64,000 nucleotides of DNA from a virus. How positions within the stretch are numbered: position 1 is the stretch's first letter; every line of letters starts with the position of its first letter. Location: the IMG/VR virus record IMGVR_UViG_3300045012_000181, positions 61,607-125,606 of that record; one strand, written 5' to 3'. The notes beneath the pieces are model-generated. The model was not told the DNA's origin, made no database searches, and worked only from the letters and a program-made list of their open reading frames with translations. This document shows, one piece after another, positions 42,901 through 51,270 of the stretch. The position numbers and the translations under genes were made by a program.

Positions 42901-45900
42901 AAGGAATTGGAGCGTGAGGCCCAGAAGTCCCGGGAAATCATGGGCGCTCTTAAGGGCGAGGAGCCCGCTGAGAAGGCCGAGCCCACAAAGACGCCGCTTT
43001 ATCCTAGCGTGGAGAAGGCCCCAGCACCCGAAGAGAAGTCCGAGGAGAGCGGTGGGGACTTCCTCATGCGCTTCTTTGAGAGCGAGGACCCCCGAATTAA
43101 GGAACTACTGCCCAAGGAAGCCGTGGAGGCCCTTAGCCGGTTGCATGACAAGATTGGTGAAACGCCCGAGCGCGAACAAGCGGCCAAAGAGGTTCTGGAG
43201 AGTATTGCCAAGAACAAAGGCAAAGACGCCATCGTAGATGCGGCCAAGAAGTACGGCAAGGCCTTACAGGGCTTGGTCCGTGAGGGCCTGTCTGAGCCCA
43301 AGGCCGAGCGACAGTTGCCAGCGCCCAAGGCCGAAGAGCCAACAGAGACCAAGGGCGGTTTTACCAACAAAACCCGAGAACTTTCCGAAAAGAATGCAGC
43401 CCAAGGTCGCGCGGACCGTCAAGACGGCCCATTGGATGTAGCACGTTTTAAAGGCCCAGCGCCCAAACAGCCGGCCGAGCCCGCCAAGACGCTCAGCGAC
43501 GAGGATGTCATGCACGACATCCAGAACATGCCCCACGTCAAGGAGGTCTACGATAAGCTCTCGGCCCAACAAAAACTGGAATTCATCGACCGCTACAAAG
43601 ACCCCAATCAGCATCCGGATGTGGACATTTTGGCGCCGCCTGAGCTGCGAGAACGTACAAAAGCCCCCAAGCCAGCCGAAAAAGAGCCCAGTGCCTTAGA
43701 AAAGGCCGAGGAGCTCTTTGAGCGCGCCAAGGCTTCGGGCGATTCCGAGGTGATCCAGCGGGCCAAGGACCTCCGAGACAGCCTACTAGAAACCAAGGCC
43801 AGCCCCGCTACACCGACAAAATCCGAAACCTCGTCTCCCGACACTCTTAGGCGAGCTGCAGCACGGGCTCCCCGTGAGGCCTCGCCTGAGGCTCTCAAGA
43901 AGCACGCCGAAAAGACCTCTAAAATTGAAGGCGAATACGCCCAAGATCGGGCCAAACATGCCGAGCGCCTGAATGAAGTACAGGCCCTAAGGGCCGTTGA
44001 CCCCAAGGACTACACGCCGGCCTTTGTGGACCGCTTGGAGAGATACGGCAAGGGCCTGCTGGATGCCGAGGGCCAACACGATTTTCTGGCCAAGGTCTTT
44101 GAGGCCCGCCAGAGATTCCGCGCGGGTGATGACAAAGCCGGACATGCCGCCGTAACTAGTGCCTTGGCCATGGCGGACCAACGCCTTTTTGTGCCCAAAG
44201 AGCCTGTCCTGCCAGTCAGGCCCTCAGTGCCAGCCGAGGAGGCACAACGGGGGCAGAGCAAAGCCGATTCGATTCGGGAGCAACTAGGCCGGATTGCCCA
44301 GCACGTCCAAGGTGTGCCTGTTGGCGAAGACCGCACCAACTTGGAACAACGCCTGCAGACCATCAGTTCCAAACTCGAAGAGACTGCCGCCAAGATGAAA
44401 TTGGCCATGCGCAATATTCGAGCCATGGAAGAGCGGGGCGAATTCGAGCGCACCTACAAAGACAAAGACGGCAAACCCGTCACAGAAACCCTCGATCAAA
44501 TCAAGGCCCGGGTGCGTAATTTGGGCTTGGAGCGTAGCCGATACGTTGAGGAACACCTGCCCGCTCTGGAGGTGGCTGCAAAGGCCTTAAGCCATTCGAC
44601 GGGCGAGAAACCCATTGACTATAAGCAGCCCAAGCCCGGGAAAACGGTGGCAGATGTTACGCGTTATGAGCCCGATCCCCGGACGGGCAAGCCCATACCT
44701 GTGCGGACGCAGCCCGAGGTCGTGGAGGCTCCGCAGGCCGGAACCCGAACCAAGGCCGAGCTCATAGATGATCTTAAGCAGGCCCAAGAACACCTCAAGA
44801 ACCTGATTAATAAATCCGTTGAGACGGAGTTTGATAAAACGGGCAAGGGCTCCAAGAAGTTCGGCTCCAGCGCGGAACAAAAGGGCGCTTCGGATCTGCG
44901 CAAGCTCATCACGGACTTGCAGCGCCAAATCGGGCCCAACGCGCCCGGTGCGGCCGAGGGCACCAAGGAAACCATCGAGGGCCAGGGCCTCCTTAAGGCC
45001 TCGGGTGCATTCCAGAAGCCCGCTGGCGAACGCATGACCGCGGGCGAGCCCACAGGACCCGCTCCAGAGGACCCCGTTGCGGACCTGCATGCCTACTTGA
45101 ATGAGTTCGCTGAAGCTCGCGATAAGGAAACCGGCGCTTTAAAGTGGGGCATTGACCCGACTGCGATGGAGTATATCAACAAGGCCCTTCCGAGTGGAAG
45201 TGCTGCCAAGACCTTCGGGCCCGCAGCCGAACACCTGGCTCGTCCGATTTTTGAGGCCATGCAAAGGGGCTCTATCATGCCCGATGTTGCGGCCAAGCGC
45301 CTTGAGCGCTCACTGCGAGCGCTGGCCAAGGGCCTTGCGGATGCCAAGAAGGCCCCGGCCGAACAACAGATTGACATCAGGAAAGCAGCCGTCTCGGAGG
45401 CAAAAAAAATCGCCCGCGGCGAAGGGCCAACGGGCGAGAAGGGTTCCTTTGATATCGGTAAGGAGCGGGGCCGTGGTCTAGAGGCCGCGAAGCGCATCCG
45501 CGAGGAGCGCGAACGCGAAGAGAAGGGCCCCTTCTACAGCATGTCCGAGAGGGTCGTACGGGAGAATTGGCCCGGCGGACCGGATGCCAAGGCCTCGCCT
45601 AAGGACATCGGTGGGATGCTCGCGAATGCAGGTGTGTCTAAGAACGAACTCAAGTGGTCCGATGTGGACAGCTACTTGCTGAAGGCCCAGAAAGAGGGCC
45701 GGCAGGTCACAAGGAAGGAAGTGCTGGATTATCTGAAGGAGAAGAATCCCCGGGTTGAGGTGACTGAAAAGAAGTTCGATAAGGCCGCAGCCACAGCGCA
45801 CCAAGAAAAACTTCGTGAATATTCCAACAAACTTGCGCAGGGCTTTGAGGAAACCAAGAACGCTCTAAAAGATGCCTTGGGCATTTCGGACAACAACGCT

Positions 45901-48900
45901 GCTGCACTGATACACAGGCATTCCGAGCTACCAGAGGACCGCGGTGGATCGGCCTACGCTAGGGAACAAGAGCTAAAGCAGCTCCGAAACGACGTGGAGG
46001 ATATTGCCCTGACTAAGGGCAAACACATCTCCATTGCCGAGTTGGACAAGCTCTTTGAAAAAATGGACCAGCACAACATACAGGCCTACAATTTTGAGAC
46101 CTTCCGGGATAGTCCGGAAATGCAAGGGGGTGCTAATGGCCCGCGCTACGAAAGCTATAGCATGCCCGGCGGCGACAACTACCGGGAGGTGCTGCTTAGA
46201 ATCCCCTCTGAAGGTATGAAGGGCGAGAAGATCGGAGAGGGTGCCGAGGCCAAGGACGTTTACCATGGTCCGCACTTCGACGAGCCCAACGTCGTGGCGC
46301 ACCTGCGCCTCAAGGACCGCGTGGATGCCTCTGGCAAGAAGACGCTCTTCATAGAAGAGGTTCAGAGCGATTGGGCTCGTGAGCTCCGAGAACAGCAGAA
46401 AAAAGGCGGTGAGGCGGCCTGGTTCGGTAACCCCCGCGGAGCCGGGATCGGTGCTCCGGATATGCCGTTCACCGAGGGCCACTGGCTCGAACTGGCCATG
46501 AAGCACGTGCTCAAGGAGGCCGCAAACAAGGGCTATGACAAGGTCGCATGGACCACGGGCGAGCAACAGGCCGCCCGATACAGTCTCCGAAAGCGTTTCG
46601 ACCGCATTGGTCTAGAGGAAGACCGAGACGGCCACGTGCACTTGGTCGGCCGTACACCGGGGAATGCCGAGGCCTACAATCCCTACAACACTCTAGAACG
46701 AAACATAGACCTTTCCAAATTGCACGAGTACGTAGGCCGGGAAAACGCCCAGAAACTACTGGAGGCCTACAGGGGCGCCGACCAACAGAAGCCCTCTAGA
46801 GCTTATATTGAAGCCAAGGATTTTGCCAAAGGCGGCGAACACCACCTCCAACTCTACGACAAGATGATTCCGCAATTTATGGAACGGTATGGCAAGAAGT
46901 GGGGCGCCAAGGTCGGGCAGAGCACTCTGGACACCACGGACATGGTTAAGGCACATGTGTCGCCTGGCGGAGCTGAAGCAACGTCCGCCACCGTACACAG
47001 CATGGACATCCCCTCGGCCATGCGCGATGTCCTCAAGCAACCCCTCCGGCAGATTGGCGGAAGTCAGGCCGGATTTGTGCGGCCCTTTGGCAAGAAGGCC
47101 ACCGAAGCGGCGGAGCGCAAGACCGCCAGGGAGAAGCAGGCCCAAGAACTCCGGGACGCCGTGGAGCAAAACAAGCCCCATCAAATCGCCCAGAAACTGG
47201 AGGGCTTCGTCCGAAGTCTGCCCAAGGGCACCGTGGACGAGCGCCTGAAGATGGCCAACGAGGCCATCAAAGCGCAGCCCTCAACAGGTCCGGGCCGTGT
47301 AAAGCAGGCCCTCCTGAACGCCCGAGTGAATCTGAAGACCATGGCCAGCTGGTACTGGAATGGCGAAAAATCCGGTATCAAACTCCGGGACGCCATGAAA
47401 GGCAACACCGATCCCAATGTGGGCTTCAAGAAGGCCCTAGGCCATTACAACGAGGCCTATCAGACCGCAGCGGCTGACGCCCACGCCGTCGTCGTGAACA
47501 TGCGCAAGGCCCATCCCCAGCACGTATTGGATGCCCTACATCTGGCCATGGACACCAACTTCGACAAGGACCTGCTGGCCAAGGCAGCCTCTAACGAGAA
47601 GTTGGACGCCCGCTTGCGCAAGGCCGCGCATGTGGCCCAGAATCTCACGCCTGAGGAGCTGGGCGCCGCGAAGGCATACTCGCAATTTTTCGAGGAACAG
47701 GGCCAGATGCTCAGCCGCATAGGCGCTCTGAGGCACATGCTCGAAAACTACGTCCCGCATATCGTCGACCCCGAAAGCGTACCGGGGCAGAAGTTCATGA
47801 GCGAATTGCGTGCGGGCGTCTTTGACACCAACTTCAAGTACGCCAAACAGCGCATCCACGAAACCATGCTCGATGGTGCCCAGAAGGGCATCAAATACCA
47901 GCTGGGCATCGACCGCGCCTTCTGGGATTATCACCGCCGGAGCACGCAGAGCATCGCCAGCCGGGCCTTCATCAAGGAACTCAATGGCGTTTCGCAAGAA
48001 GACAACAGGCCCGCACTGGTCCCGGGCTACAACACCATCCAGCCCATTTTGCCGGCCGAGTACAGCAAATACCCACAAATCAAAGAGATGCTCGATGCCA
48101 AACCCGAACTCAAAAAAGGCCTTGCGGACTCCTACATGTTCCGAGATAATCGGGGCCCTTCAGGTCCAATAGCCGACGTAAGCACATTAGAGGCCCTGGG
48201 CATCAAGTACAACGAAAAGACCCTAACGGAAAACGATAAGGCCCGGCTGGACGTGAGCGACTACAAGCACGTCGACCACCCAGATTTTAAACAGACGGTT
48301 TACGTTGGTAAGGGCCCGGACGGCAAGCCGGTCTTCTACAAGGCCGACCTCTATGCGCATCCGGCCATCTACGACCACCTCAAGAACATCTACGAGGCCT
48401 CACAGTTCAGAACAAACAAGGTCACGCAAACTGCGCTGGCCGTTACGGCAGCTTCCAAGCGCCTGCTTCTAAAGGTTCTGCCCAGCGGTTTCCACTACAG
48501 CCAAGAGGGCCTGCACAGCATCGGGCATGGCATAAACCCCTTCAAGAAGGACATCTGGAACGGTCAAACGGCCCGGGCCTCTCTAAACGACCCCGTTGTA
48601 AAGCGCGGTCTGCGAAGCGGCCTGCAATTGTTCGACTACGATAACGCCGACGCCATGGAAGGCATCAAGGGCGTCAAGGGCTTCGAGAAGGATTTCGAAA
48701 ATCACCTGTTTGGCAAATTCATCCCCGGCCTCAAAATCGAGACCTTCAAAAAGCAGGTGCACGAGAATCTGGAAATCTACGGCAAAAAGGGCTACTCCGA
48801 GGACCGCATCTATGAGATGACGGCTCAGCAAATCAACAACGCCTACGGAATGCAGAACCGACTGTTCACCGGTCGGACAAAGTTTATGCAGGATTTGTTC

Positions 48901-49509
48901 CGCTTGACGGCCCTAGCTCCGGACTTTCTAGAGAGTCGGGCAAGATTCGTGGGGAGTGCCTTTAGGCCAGGTGGCCGTCAACAGGCCATGGCCCTCATGC
49001 GCCTTGGATTGTACATGTACGGCACGGCCCGAGTTCTGAACGCCATCAGCAACGATGGCGACGCCAAATGGCACCCCAAGGACTTCTTCACATGGCACGT
49101 CCGCGGGCATGAATTCAGCATGCGCTCCGTGCTGACGGATGCCATCTTCGCCGCCACGGACCCCAGCGCCTTCCTGGCCTCTCGTGGAGCCCTGTTGCCC
49201 AGGGCCGTGTTTGCCGAAGGCCAGAAGGCCGGCACGCCCAAGTTTCTCAAGGACAAACAGCCCTCTGGAGTCATGCAGGGTCTCGTTCGGAGTCTGTCGC
49301 CCATCGTGGCCCAGAGGCCCATCATGGCGCTCATGCGCAAGGCCTATGAGCAAAAAAACGGCCCCAGTATTGCCTGGGAAACTTTCGCAGGCATACTTGA
49401 GGCCGTGGCAGGTGTTAAGGAAAAAGAGGAAACTTCCGACGGATCAACGCGGAGGTCGGGGCCTTCTGGGCCGCACCTGCCCCGAATGCCGAGGCTTTCC
49501 AGTCGGTGA
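39940..49509 (+). CDS. Giant polyvalent / ejected virion protein (3189 aa)
   Basis: One uninterrupted frame of 9,570 bases. Residues 1-700 are Pro/Gln-rich and mostly disordered. Residues 700-1900 are long charged helices with repeated K-E/A-P-E linkers. Residues about 2050-2380 match the large polyvalent protein domain found in many phage and mobile-element giants: L-F-I-E-E-V-Q-S-D-W-A-R, P-F-T-E-G-H-W-L-E-L-A-M-K, V-A-W-T-T-G-E-Q-Q and L-Y-D-K-M-I-P-Q-F with K-K-W-G-A-K-V-G. The final 700 residues are helical, ending in an apolar section. It likely enters the host with DNA. A virion RNA polymerase was considered and not supported. Confidence 0.75.
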   Translation: MPPLPQQPDQQQIPPLPSTDPFEQSYQKHKAEIETPQAPPKAPVSQGADPRVSADPLRGILDPVQVDNGIKRQAWDAYHGAKTPEEFRKFFDNAQLPQETKRALWNLKFQAPIETVQGAQQAIQQAAPQETYQQFVAKNYPAWSQAQARPDEPSVPIPSMFGTLNVPTWHQLQKSLAQAPPSEQEWQAQNQLWNNPQQAFQQMVGQMAAHPTQTALGMVGTASGAPEQGALPSKPTVDVQSLLQPKGKFGQGAAQGLSELTSPQNIGMLLTIPAERLIGLYYKGQMSLDTLQLVNQARAKYMAGDNAGAQELLGQAAVTGGMVAGMEASERTGRTASQTTPQGPARVSDMGRGEGQQMAGPGVPGQPTPVQIGPTQTANVGVEGGPRPSMQSGLTAAQEVTGRSTGAGLRAPTSAPIERGGTTAGGTVGTVTPKPSTLPLHVPEQRTAELDRRQTLDLPPAEGDRRLQDRRNINDVAREQMTQGLQGQPTPGQQLEQTMRQGLPKPGIDEAQVWQYITQKGINNPTWYAEWKRQFEAAAVKNPRNGPGEMLKAVQAEMEASKQPQIQAQPVATPQPSALDKVRQIQGAPTDAQRPSGLPQAPSNAPAEPTGPGQQPVRAAQAPAGPAGEPLPGTKEPVRLAAATPREQQTKPQPKPYVPLPPGERPRMVVGPKEPVGGSKEAPPPGATAPSAPVEIPKATPRPAGAMKPELESWKETRRTEAQQRNEILKQNAQGREPKADNRGELHKVVDRYLKSPGDSARRGFELDQAVEAIRKQGPEAIEREHAELSQKATRAEKMADWGHKALDKGVEAWDLEMRDKAHAVKFPAYEEGGATYFTGKTTDEGKPEAHLKPSRELPADEAEAIARLRGNTLKEVGTPRDVPEEEKAQLKTWEENRDRLVEEIRKRGGKVTEQAYKQLQTYITGIQSIKGTRFIVAGGPELTKGPEGALERTGTRTTQQMWNTFLGHPEGAHFARPSRERVETRVKELEREAQKSREIMGALKGEEPAEKAEPTKTPLYPSVEKAPAPEEKSEESGGDFLMRFFESEDPRIKELLPKEAVEALSRLHDKIGETPEREQAAKEVLESIAKNKGKDAIVDAAKKYGKALQGLVREGLSEPKAERQLPAPKAEEPTETKGGFTNKTRELSEKNAAQGRADRQDGPLDVARFKGPAPKQPAEPAKTLSDEDVMHDIQNMPHVKEVYDKLSAQQKLEFIDRYKDPNQHPDVDILAPPELRERTKAPKPAEKEPSALEKAEELFERAKASGDSEVIQRAKDLRDSLLETKASPATPTKSETSSPDTLRRAAARAPREASPEALKKHAEKTSKIEGEYAQDRAKHAERLNEVQALRAVDPKDYTPAFVDRLERYGKGLLDAEGQHDFLAKVFEARQRFRAGDDKAGHAAVTSALAMADQRLFVPKEPVLPVRPSVPAEEAQRGQSKADSIREQLGRIAQHVQGVPVGEDRTNLEQRLQTISSKLEETAAKMKLAMRNIRAMEERGEFERTYKDKDGKPVTETLDQIKARVRNLGLERSRYVEEHLPALEVAAKALSHSTGEKPIDYKQPKPGKTVADVTRYEPDPRTGKPIPVRTQPEVVEAPQAGTRTKAELIDDLKQAQEHLKNLINKSVETEFDKTGKGSKKFGSSAEQKGASDLRKLITDLQRQIGPNAPGAAEGTKETIEGQGLLKASGAFQKPAGERMTAGEPTGPAPEDPVADLHAYLNEFAEARDKETGALKWGIDPTAMEYINKALPSGSAAKTFGPAAEHLARPIFEAMQRGSIMPDVAAKRLERSLRALAKGLADAKKAPAEQQIDIRKAAVSEAKKIARGEGPTGEKGSFDIGKERGRGLEAAKRIREEREREEKGPFYSMSERVVRENWPGGPDAKASPKDIGGMLANAGVSKNELKWSDVDSYLLKAQKEGRQVTRKEVLDYLKEKNPRVEVTEKKFDKAAATAHQEKLREYSNKLAQGFEETKNALKDALGISDNNAAALIHRHSELPEDRGGSAYAREQELKQLRNDVEDIALTKGKHISIAELDKLFEKMDQHNIQAYNFETFRDSPEMQGGANGPRYESYSMPGGDNYREVLLRIPSEGMKGEKIGEGAEAKDVYHGPHFDEPNVVAHLRLKDRVDASGKKTLFIEEVQSDWARELREQQKKGGEAAWFGNPRGAGIGAPDMPFTEGHWLELAMKHVLKEAANKGYDKVAWTTGEQQAARYSLRKRFDRIGLEEDRDGHVHLVGRTPGNAEAYNPYNTLERNIDLSKLHEYVGRENAQKLLEAYRGADQQKPSRAYIEAKDFAKGGEHHLQLYDKMIPQFMERYGKKWGAKVGQSTLDTTDMVKAHVSPGGAEATSATVHSMDIPSAMRDVLKQPLRQIGGSQAGFVRPFGKKATEAAERKTAREKQAQELRDAVEQNKPHQIAQKLEGFVRSLPKGTVDERLKMANEAIKAQPSTGPGRVKQALLNARVNLKTMASWYWNGEKSGIKLRDAMKGNTDPNVGFKKALGHYNEAYQTAAADAHAVVVNMRKAHPQHVLDALHLAMDTNFDKDLLAKAASNEKLDARLRKAAHVAQNLTPEELGAAKAYSQFFEEQGQMLSRIGALRHMLENYVPHIVDPESVPGQKFMSELRAGVFDTNFKYAKQRIHETMLDGAQKGIKYQLGIDRAFWDYHRRSTQSIASRAFIKELNGVSQEDNRPALVPGYNTIQPILPAEYSKYPQIKEMLDAKPELKKGLADSYMFRDNRGPSGPIADVSTLEALGIKYNEKTLTENDKARLDVSDYKHVDHPDFKQTVYVGKGPDGKPVFYKADLYAHPAIYDHLKNIYEASQFRTNKVTQTALAVTAASKRLLLKVLPSGFHYSQEGLHSIGHGINPFKKDIWNGQTARASLNDPVVKRGLRSGLQLFDYDNADAMEGIKGVKGFEKDFENHLFGKFIPGLKIETFKKQVHENLEIYGKKGYSEDRIYEMTAQQINNAYGMQNRLFTGRTKFMQDLFRLTALAPDFLESRARFVGSAFRPGGRQQAMALMRLGLYMYGTARVLNAISNDGDAKWHPKDFFTWHVRGHEFSMRSVLTDAIFAATDPSAFLASRGALLPRAVFAEGQKAGTPKFLKDKQPSGVMQGLVRSLSPIVAQRPIMALMRKAYEQKNGPSIAWETFAGILEAVAGVKEKEETSDGSTRRSGPSGPHLPRMPRLSSR

Positions 49510-49522
49510 AATAAGGAAATAG

Positions 49523-49570
49523 ATGGCCATACTCACTAACGCGAGGAAACCCAGACTCAACATCTACTGA
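49523..49570 (+). CDS. Possible 15-residue micro-frame
   Basis: ATG 49523 follows AATAAGGAAATAG, a clear ribosome binding site, but the frame encodes only MAILTNARKPRLNIY. Its stop overlaps the stop of the converging leftward gene. It may be a true micropeptide, or the relic of a longer gene. Confidence 0.3.
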   Translation: MAILTNARKPRLNIY

Positions 49571-49866
49571 TTCTCGATTTGTTCGTTTGAAGCCTCCTGC
49601 ATTACAACTACAGTTTCATTCAGCCCCGGTTCAGTCGCCGGGGCTGTTGCATTTTCCGGGCCATTTTCAGCGGGACCAGTTGGTTGTGAGGGCTCTGCCG
49701 CGGCCGGCTGGGAGGGGTTGTTCTTGAGCTGGGCCCTTCGGCTGTACCAATCCGTGCGACTCTGAAGGAACTGCTGGATGGCCTTGGAGTTGATTGTGTC
49801 CATCCGGAGCATCTTCAAGAGGATGAGAATTTCCAGTAGCATCAGCAATCGGTCCAGCCAGTTCAT
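49564..49866 (-). CDS. Hypothetical protein with amphipathic N-terminus (100 aa)
   Basis: Starts MNWLDRLLMLLEILILLKML, a helix hydrophobic enough to sit on or in the membrane, followed by a charged helix and a Pro/Ala/Glu-rich tail. AGAGG lies eight bases before the ATG. Its first 200 bases overlap the end of the next gene upstream, an unusually long overlap here; codon choice suggests this frame is the one under selection in the overlap. Contains the structural-operon terminator hairpin inside its coding sequence. Confidence 0.6.
   Translation of the reverse strand: MNWLDRLLMLLEILILLKMLRMDTINSKAIQQFLQSRTDWYSRRAQLKNNPSQPAAAEPSQPTGPAENGPENATAPATEPGLNETVVVMQEASNEQIENQ
49621..49657 (+). terminator. 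Probable rho-independent terminator of the rightward operon
   Basis: CAGCCCCGG (49621-49629) pairs perfectly with CCGGGGCTG (49638-49646), nine G/C-rich pairs over an eight-base loop, followed by TTGCATTTTCC. It has the T-rich side only in the rightward direction and lies just past the convergent point of the two arms. Confidence 0.55.
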
Positions 49867-50212
49867 TTTCAGACCTCTTAGTATCCAAATGTGGTGGCCC
49901 AGTCGGAACCTGGCATTCGGCGGCTTCTATCTCAAGTTGCAGGAGGGCCAGACATCTCCAGGCCATTTTTGCTGAATGCCTCGTGCCATCCTCATCCAGC
50001 GTACCGCGTTCCATAAAGTGCCGGATTATGCAATCGGCGTGATCCGTGCTTTTCTCGCGGGCCCAGTGCAGGGGCTGGCCGGGATTGTGCTGCTGATTTC
50101 CTATATAGCTGACGTGGGCCACAGCGGCAATGGCATCCGGGAAGTACCCCAAGACGCCGCTTCCAATGGGCATTTCCTTACGGGCCTGTTTATCCGTGGG
50201 CAATTTGGCCAA
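49667..50212 (-). CDS. dATP/dGTP diphosphohydrolase-like protein (DUF5664 type, 181 aa)
   Basis: Residues 20-100 match the family: P-D-A-I-A-A-V-A, I-G-N-Q-Q-H-N-P-G-Q-P-L-H-W, K-S-T-D-H-A-D at 54-60 and R-H-S-A-K-M-A-W-R-C-L-A-L-L near 77-90. These proteins are related to MazG-like nucleotide pyrophosphohydrolases. TTG at 50212 follows GAGGAATTGACAA. The last 80 residues are low-complexity and overlap the neighbouring gene, so the functional part is the first 105. Role: shaping dNTP pools during replication. Confidence 0.75.
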   Translation of the reverse strand: MAKLPTDKQARKEMPIGSGVLGYFPDAIAAVAHVSYIGNQQHNPGQPLHWAREKSTDHADCIIRHFMERGTLDEDGTRHSAKMAWRCLALLQLEIEAAECQVPTGPPHLDTKRSENELAGPIADATGNSHPLEDAPDGHNQLQGHPAVPSESHGLVQPKGPAQEQPLPAGRGRALTTNWSR

Positions 50213-50778
50213 TTGTCAATTCCTCCGTCAAATATTCATCCAAATTTTCAACAATATGCACGCCATCCGGGAACGGGCTAGCGCTATTGTAGGGCGCCAG
50301 ATGGGCATAGCTCTTGATGCCAGCTTCGTGCATATCAATTATGGTGGCCCTTTTGTCATCTATAAACGACGATAACTCCAGAGCCTGGGCAATGGCGGCC
50401 TTCTGGCCCGGTTTGTCAACAACTATGACAGTGGGGTAGGTGATGCCAAACCAGTTCCTGAGGGCCCAACAGGCCTGCTCGCGGGGCGTCATGCCAGCTG
50501 TGGGCACCCGGCTGGTTATGAAGAAAAATTCCGCCCGTTTATGCATGTACTGCAAGTCCCTCGTGGCGGGCATGGGCTTGAGCGTCATCCAGAAATTCTT
50601 GATGCGCCGGATTTCGTCCCAGACCTTGTCCACCTGTTCGGGCGAATATTCGTCCTCGAAGTCCCAGGTTAACTGCGGTCCGGAGTGATTGGTACCGAAC
50701 ATGGGATTGGCGATTCTGTAGAAAGCCCCCACGAAATCGAACACCACACCGTCAAAGGTCCACCCCAAGTTTTCTCAT
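50190..50778 (-). CDS. HAD-family phosphatase read through a +1 frameshift (195 aa)
   Basis: ATG at 50778 overlaps the upstream stop (ATGA). Frame 0 reads M-R-K-L-G-V-D-L then meets TGA. Skipping one T at CTT-TGA-C puts the ribosome in the long frame and yields MRKLGVDLDGVVFDF, restoring the HAD motif I D-x-D-G (Asp7 and Asp9). Motif II is F-I-T-S-R, motif III the Lys of D-K-P-G-Q-K and motif IV F-I-D-D-K. Without the shift the long frame has a TTG start and no nucleophile. Probably a nucleotidase acting beside the dNTP hydrolase next door. The site is described separately. Confidence 0.8.
50751..50766 (-). promoter_or_regulatory. Candidate RF2-type programmed +1 frameshift site
   Basis: On the minus strand GGGGTG (50766-50761), GAC spacer (50760-50758), CTT (50757-50755), TGA (50754-50752), C (50751). 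The prfB site has AGGGGG, a three-base spacer, CUU, UGA, C. The shift sequence and spacing are identical; the Shine-Dalgarno-like stimulator differs by one base and can pair using G-U. Confidence 0.75.
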
Positions 50779-51068
50779 GGACACTGTTGTGTTCCTTTCT
50801 CTAGGTCTTGTTGGAAGTAATGTTTATCCAACTTTTCTATCAAATCCGTTAAGAGGCCCAACTCGCGCTTATCAAAGGTCATACGAAATTCCTCTTTGGG
50901 GTTTTTACCCTTGACCACGAACTCCAAAAAGCGCTCATCAATGGTCCCCAAGGCGCTGGCCTCACAGGACAGCGTTAAGGCCACTGCGTCCGGTAACACA
51001 TCCAACTCGACTCTTTTGGCCTCTTCTATTTCGTTTGTAGAGGACTGCGTAAGCTTCATTATCACCAT
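50775..51068 (-). CDS. Hypothetical protein (97 aa)
   Basis: ATG 51068 follows GGGAGCTGAT and overlaps the end of the gene upstream; the longer frame from 51128 is not favoured. The sequence alternates strands with acidic and Lys-rich helices (KRELGLLTDLIEKLDKHYFQ). No family recognised. Its stop couples to the frameshifted HAD gene by ATGA. Confidence 0.6.
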   Translation of the reverse strand: MVIMKLTQSSTNEIEEAKRVELDVLPDAVALTLSCEASALGTIDERFLEFVVKGKNPKEEFRMTFDKRELGLLTDLIEKLDKHYFQQDLEKGTQQCP

Positions 51069-51069
51069 A

Positions 51070-51267
51070 TCAGCTCCCAAACATCTTAACAACATCCGCG
51101 TACGTCTCGTTGGCCTCCAGAACCTCACCGGCCAGCATACAGAGATAGCTCTGCGGCCCGCCCCACTGGGCCTTGGGCACGGCCTGAACCCAAACCACGT
51201 GCTCGGTATTCACCAAGCAGTCCAAATTGCCCCCGGGCAGGGCCCGCGTTATCGTAATGAATGGCAT
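51070..51267 (-). CDS. Small protein resembling FlbD (65 aa)
   Basis: MPFITITRALPGGNLDCLVN, then a strand and G-E-V-L-E-A-N-E-T-Y-A-D-V-V-K, gives the size and strand-helix plan of the FlbD-like family, which occurs in many phages with unknown role. The resemblance is in pattern rather than in long identities. Confidence 0.5.
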   Translation of the reverse strand: MPFITITRALPGGNLDCLVNTEHVVWVQAVPKAQWGGPQSYLCMLAGEVLEANETYADVVKMFGS

Positions 51268-51270
51268 CTT

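Noticed and set aside
39940-49509. N4-like virion RNA polymerase
   Set aside because: The size, the position and the N4gp56 capsid made this worth testing, but I see no T7-type RNA polymerase motifs, while a large polyvalent protein domain is clear.
49667-50212. Diaminopurine (Z) genome modification
   Set aside because: A dATP/dGTP hydrolase-like protein and a family A polymerase are suggestive, but no PurZ or DatZ homologue is present in the window.
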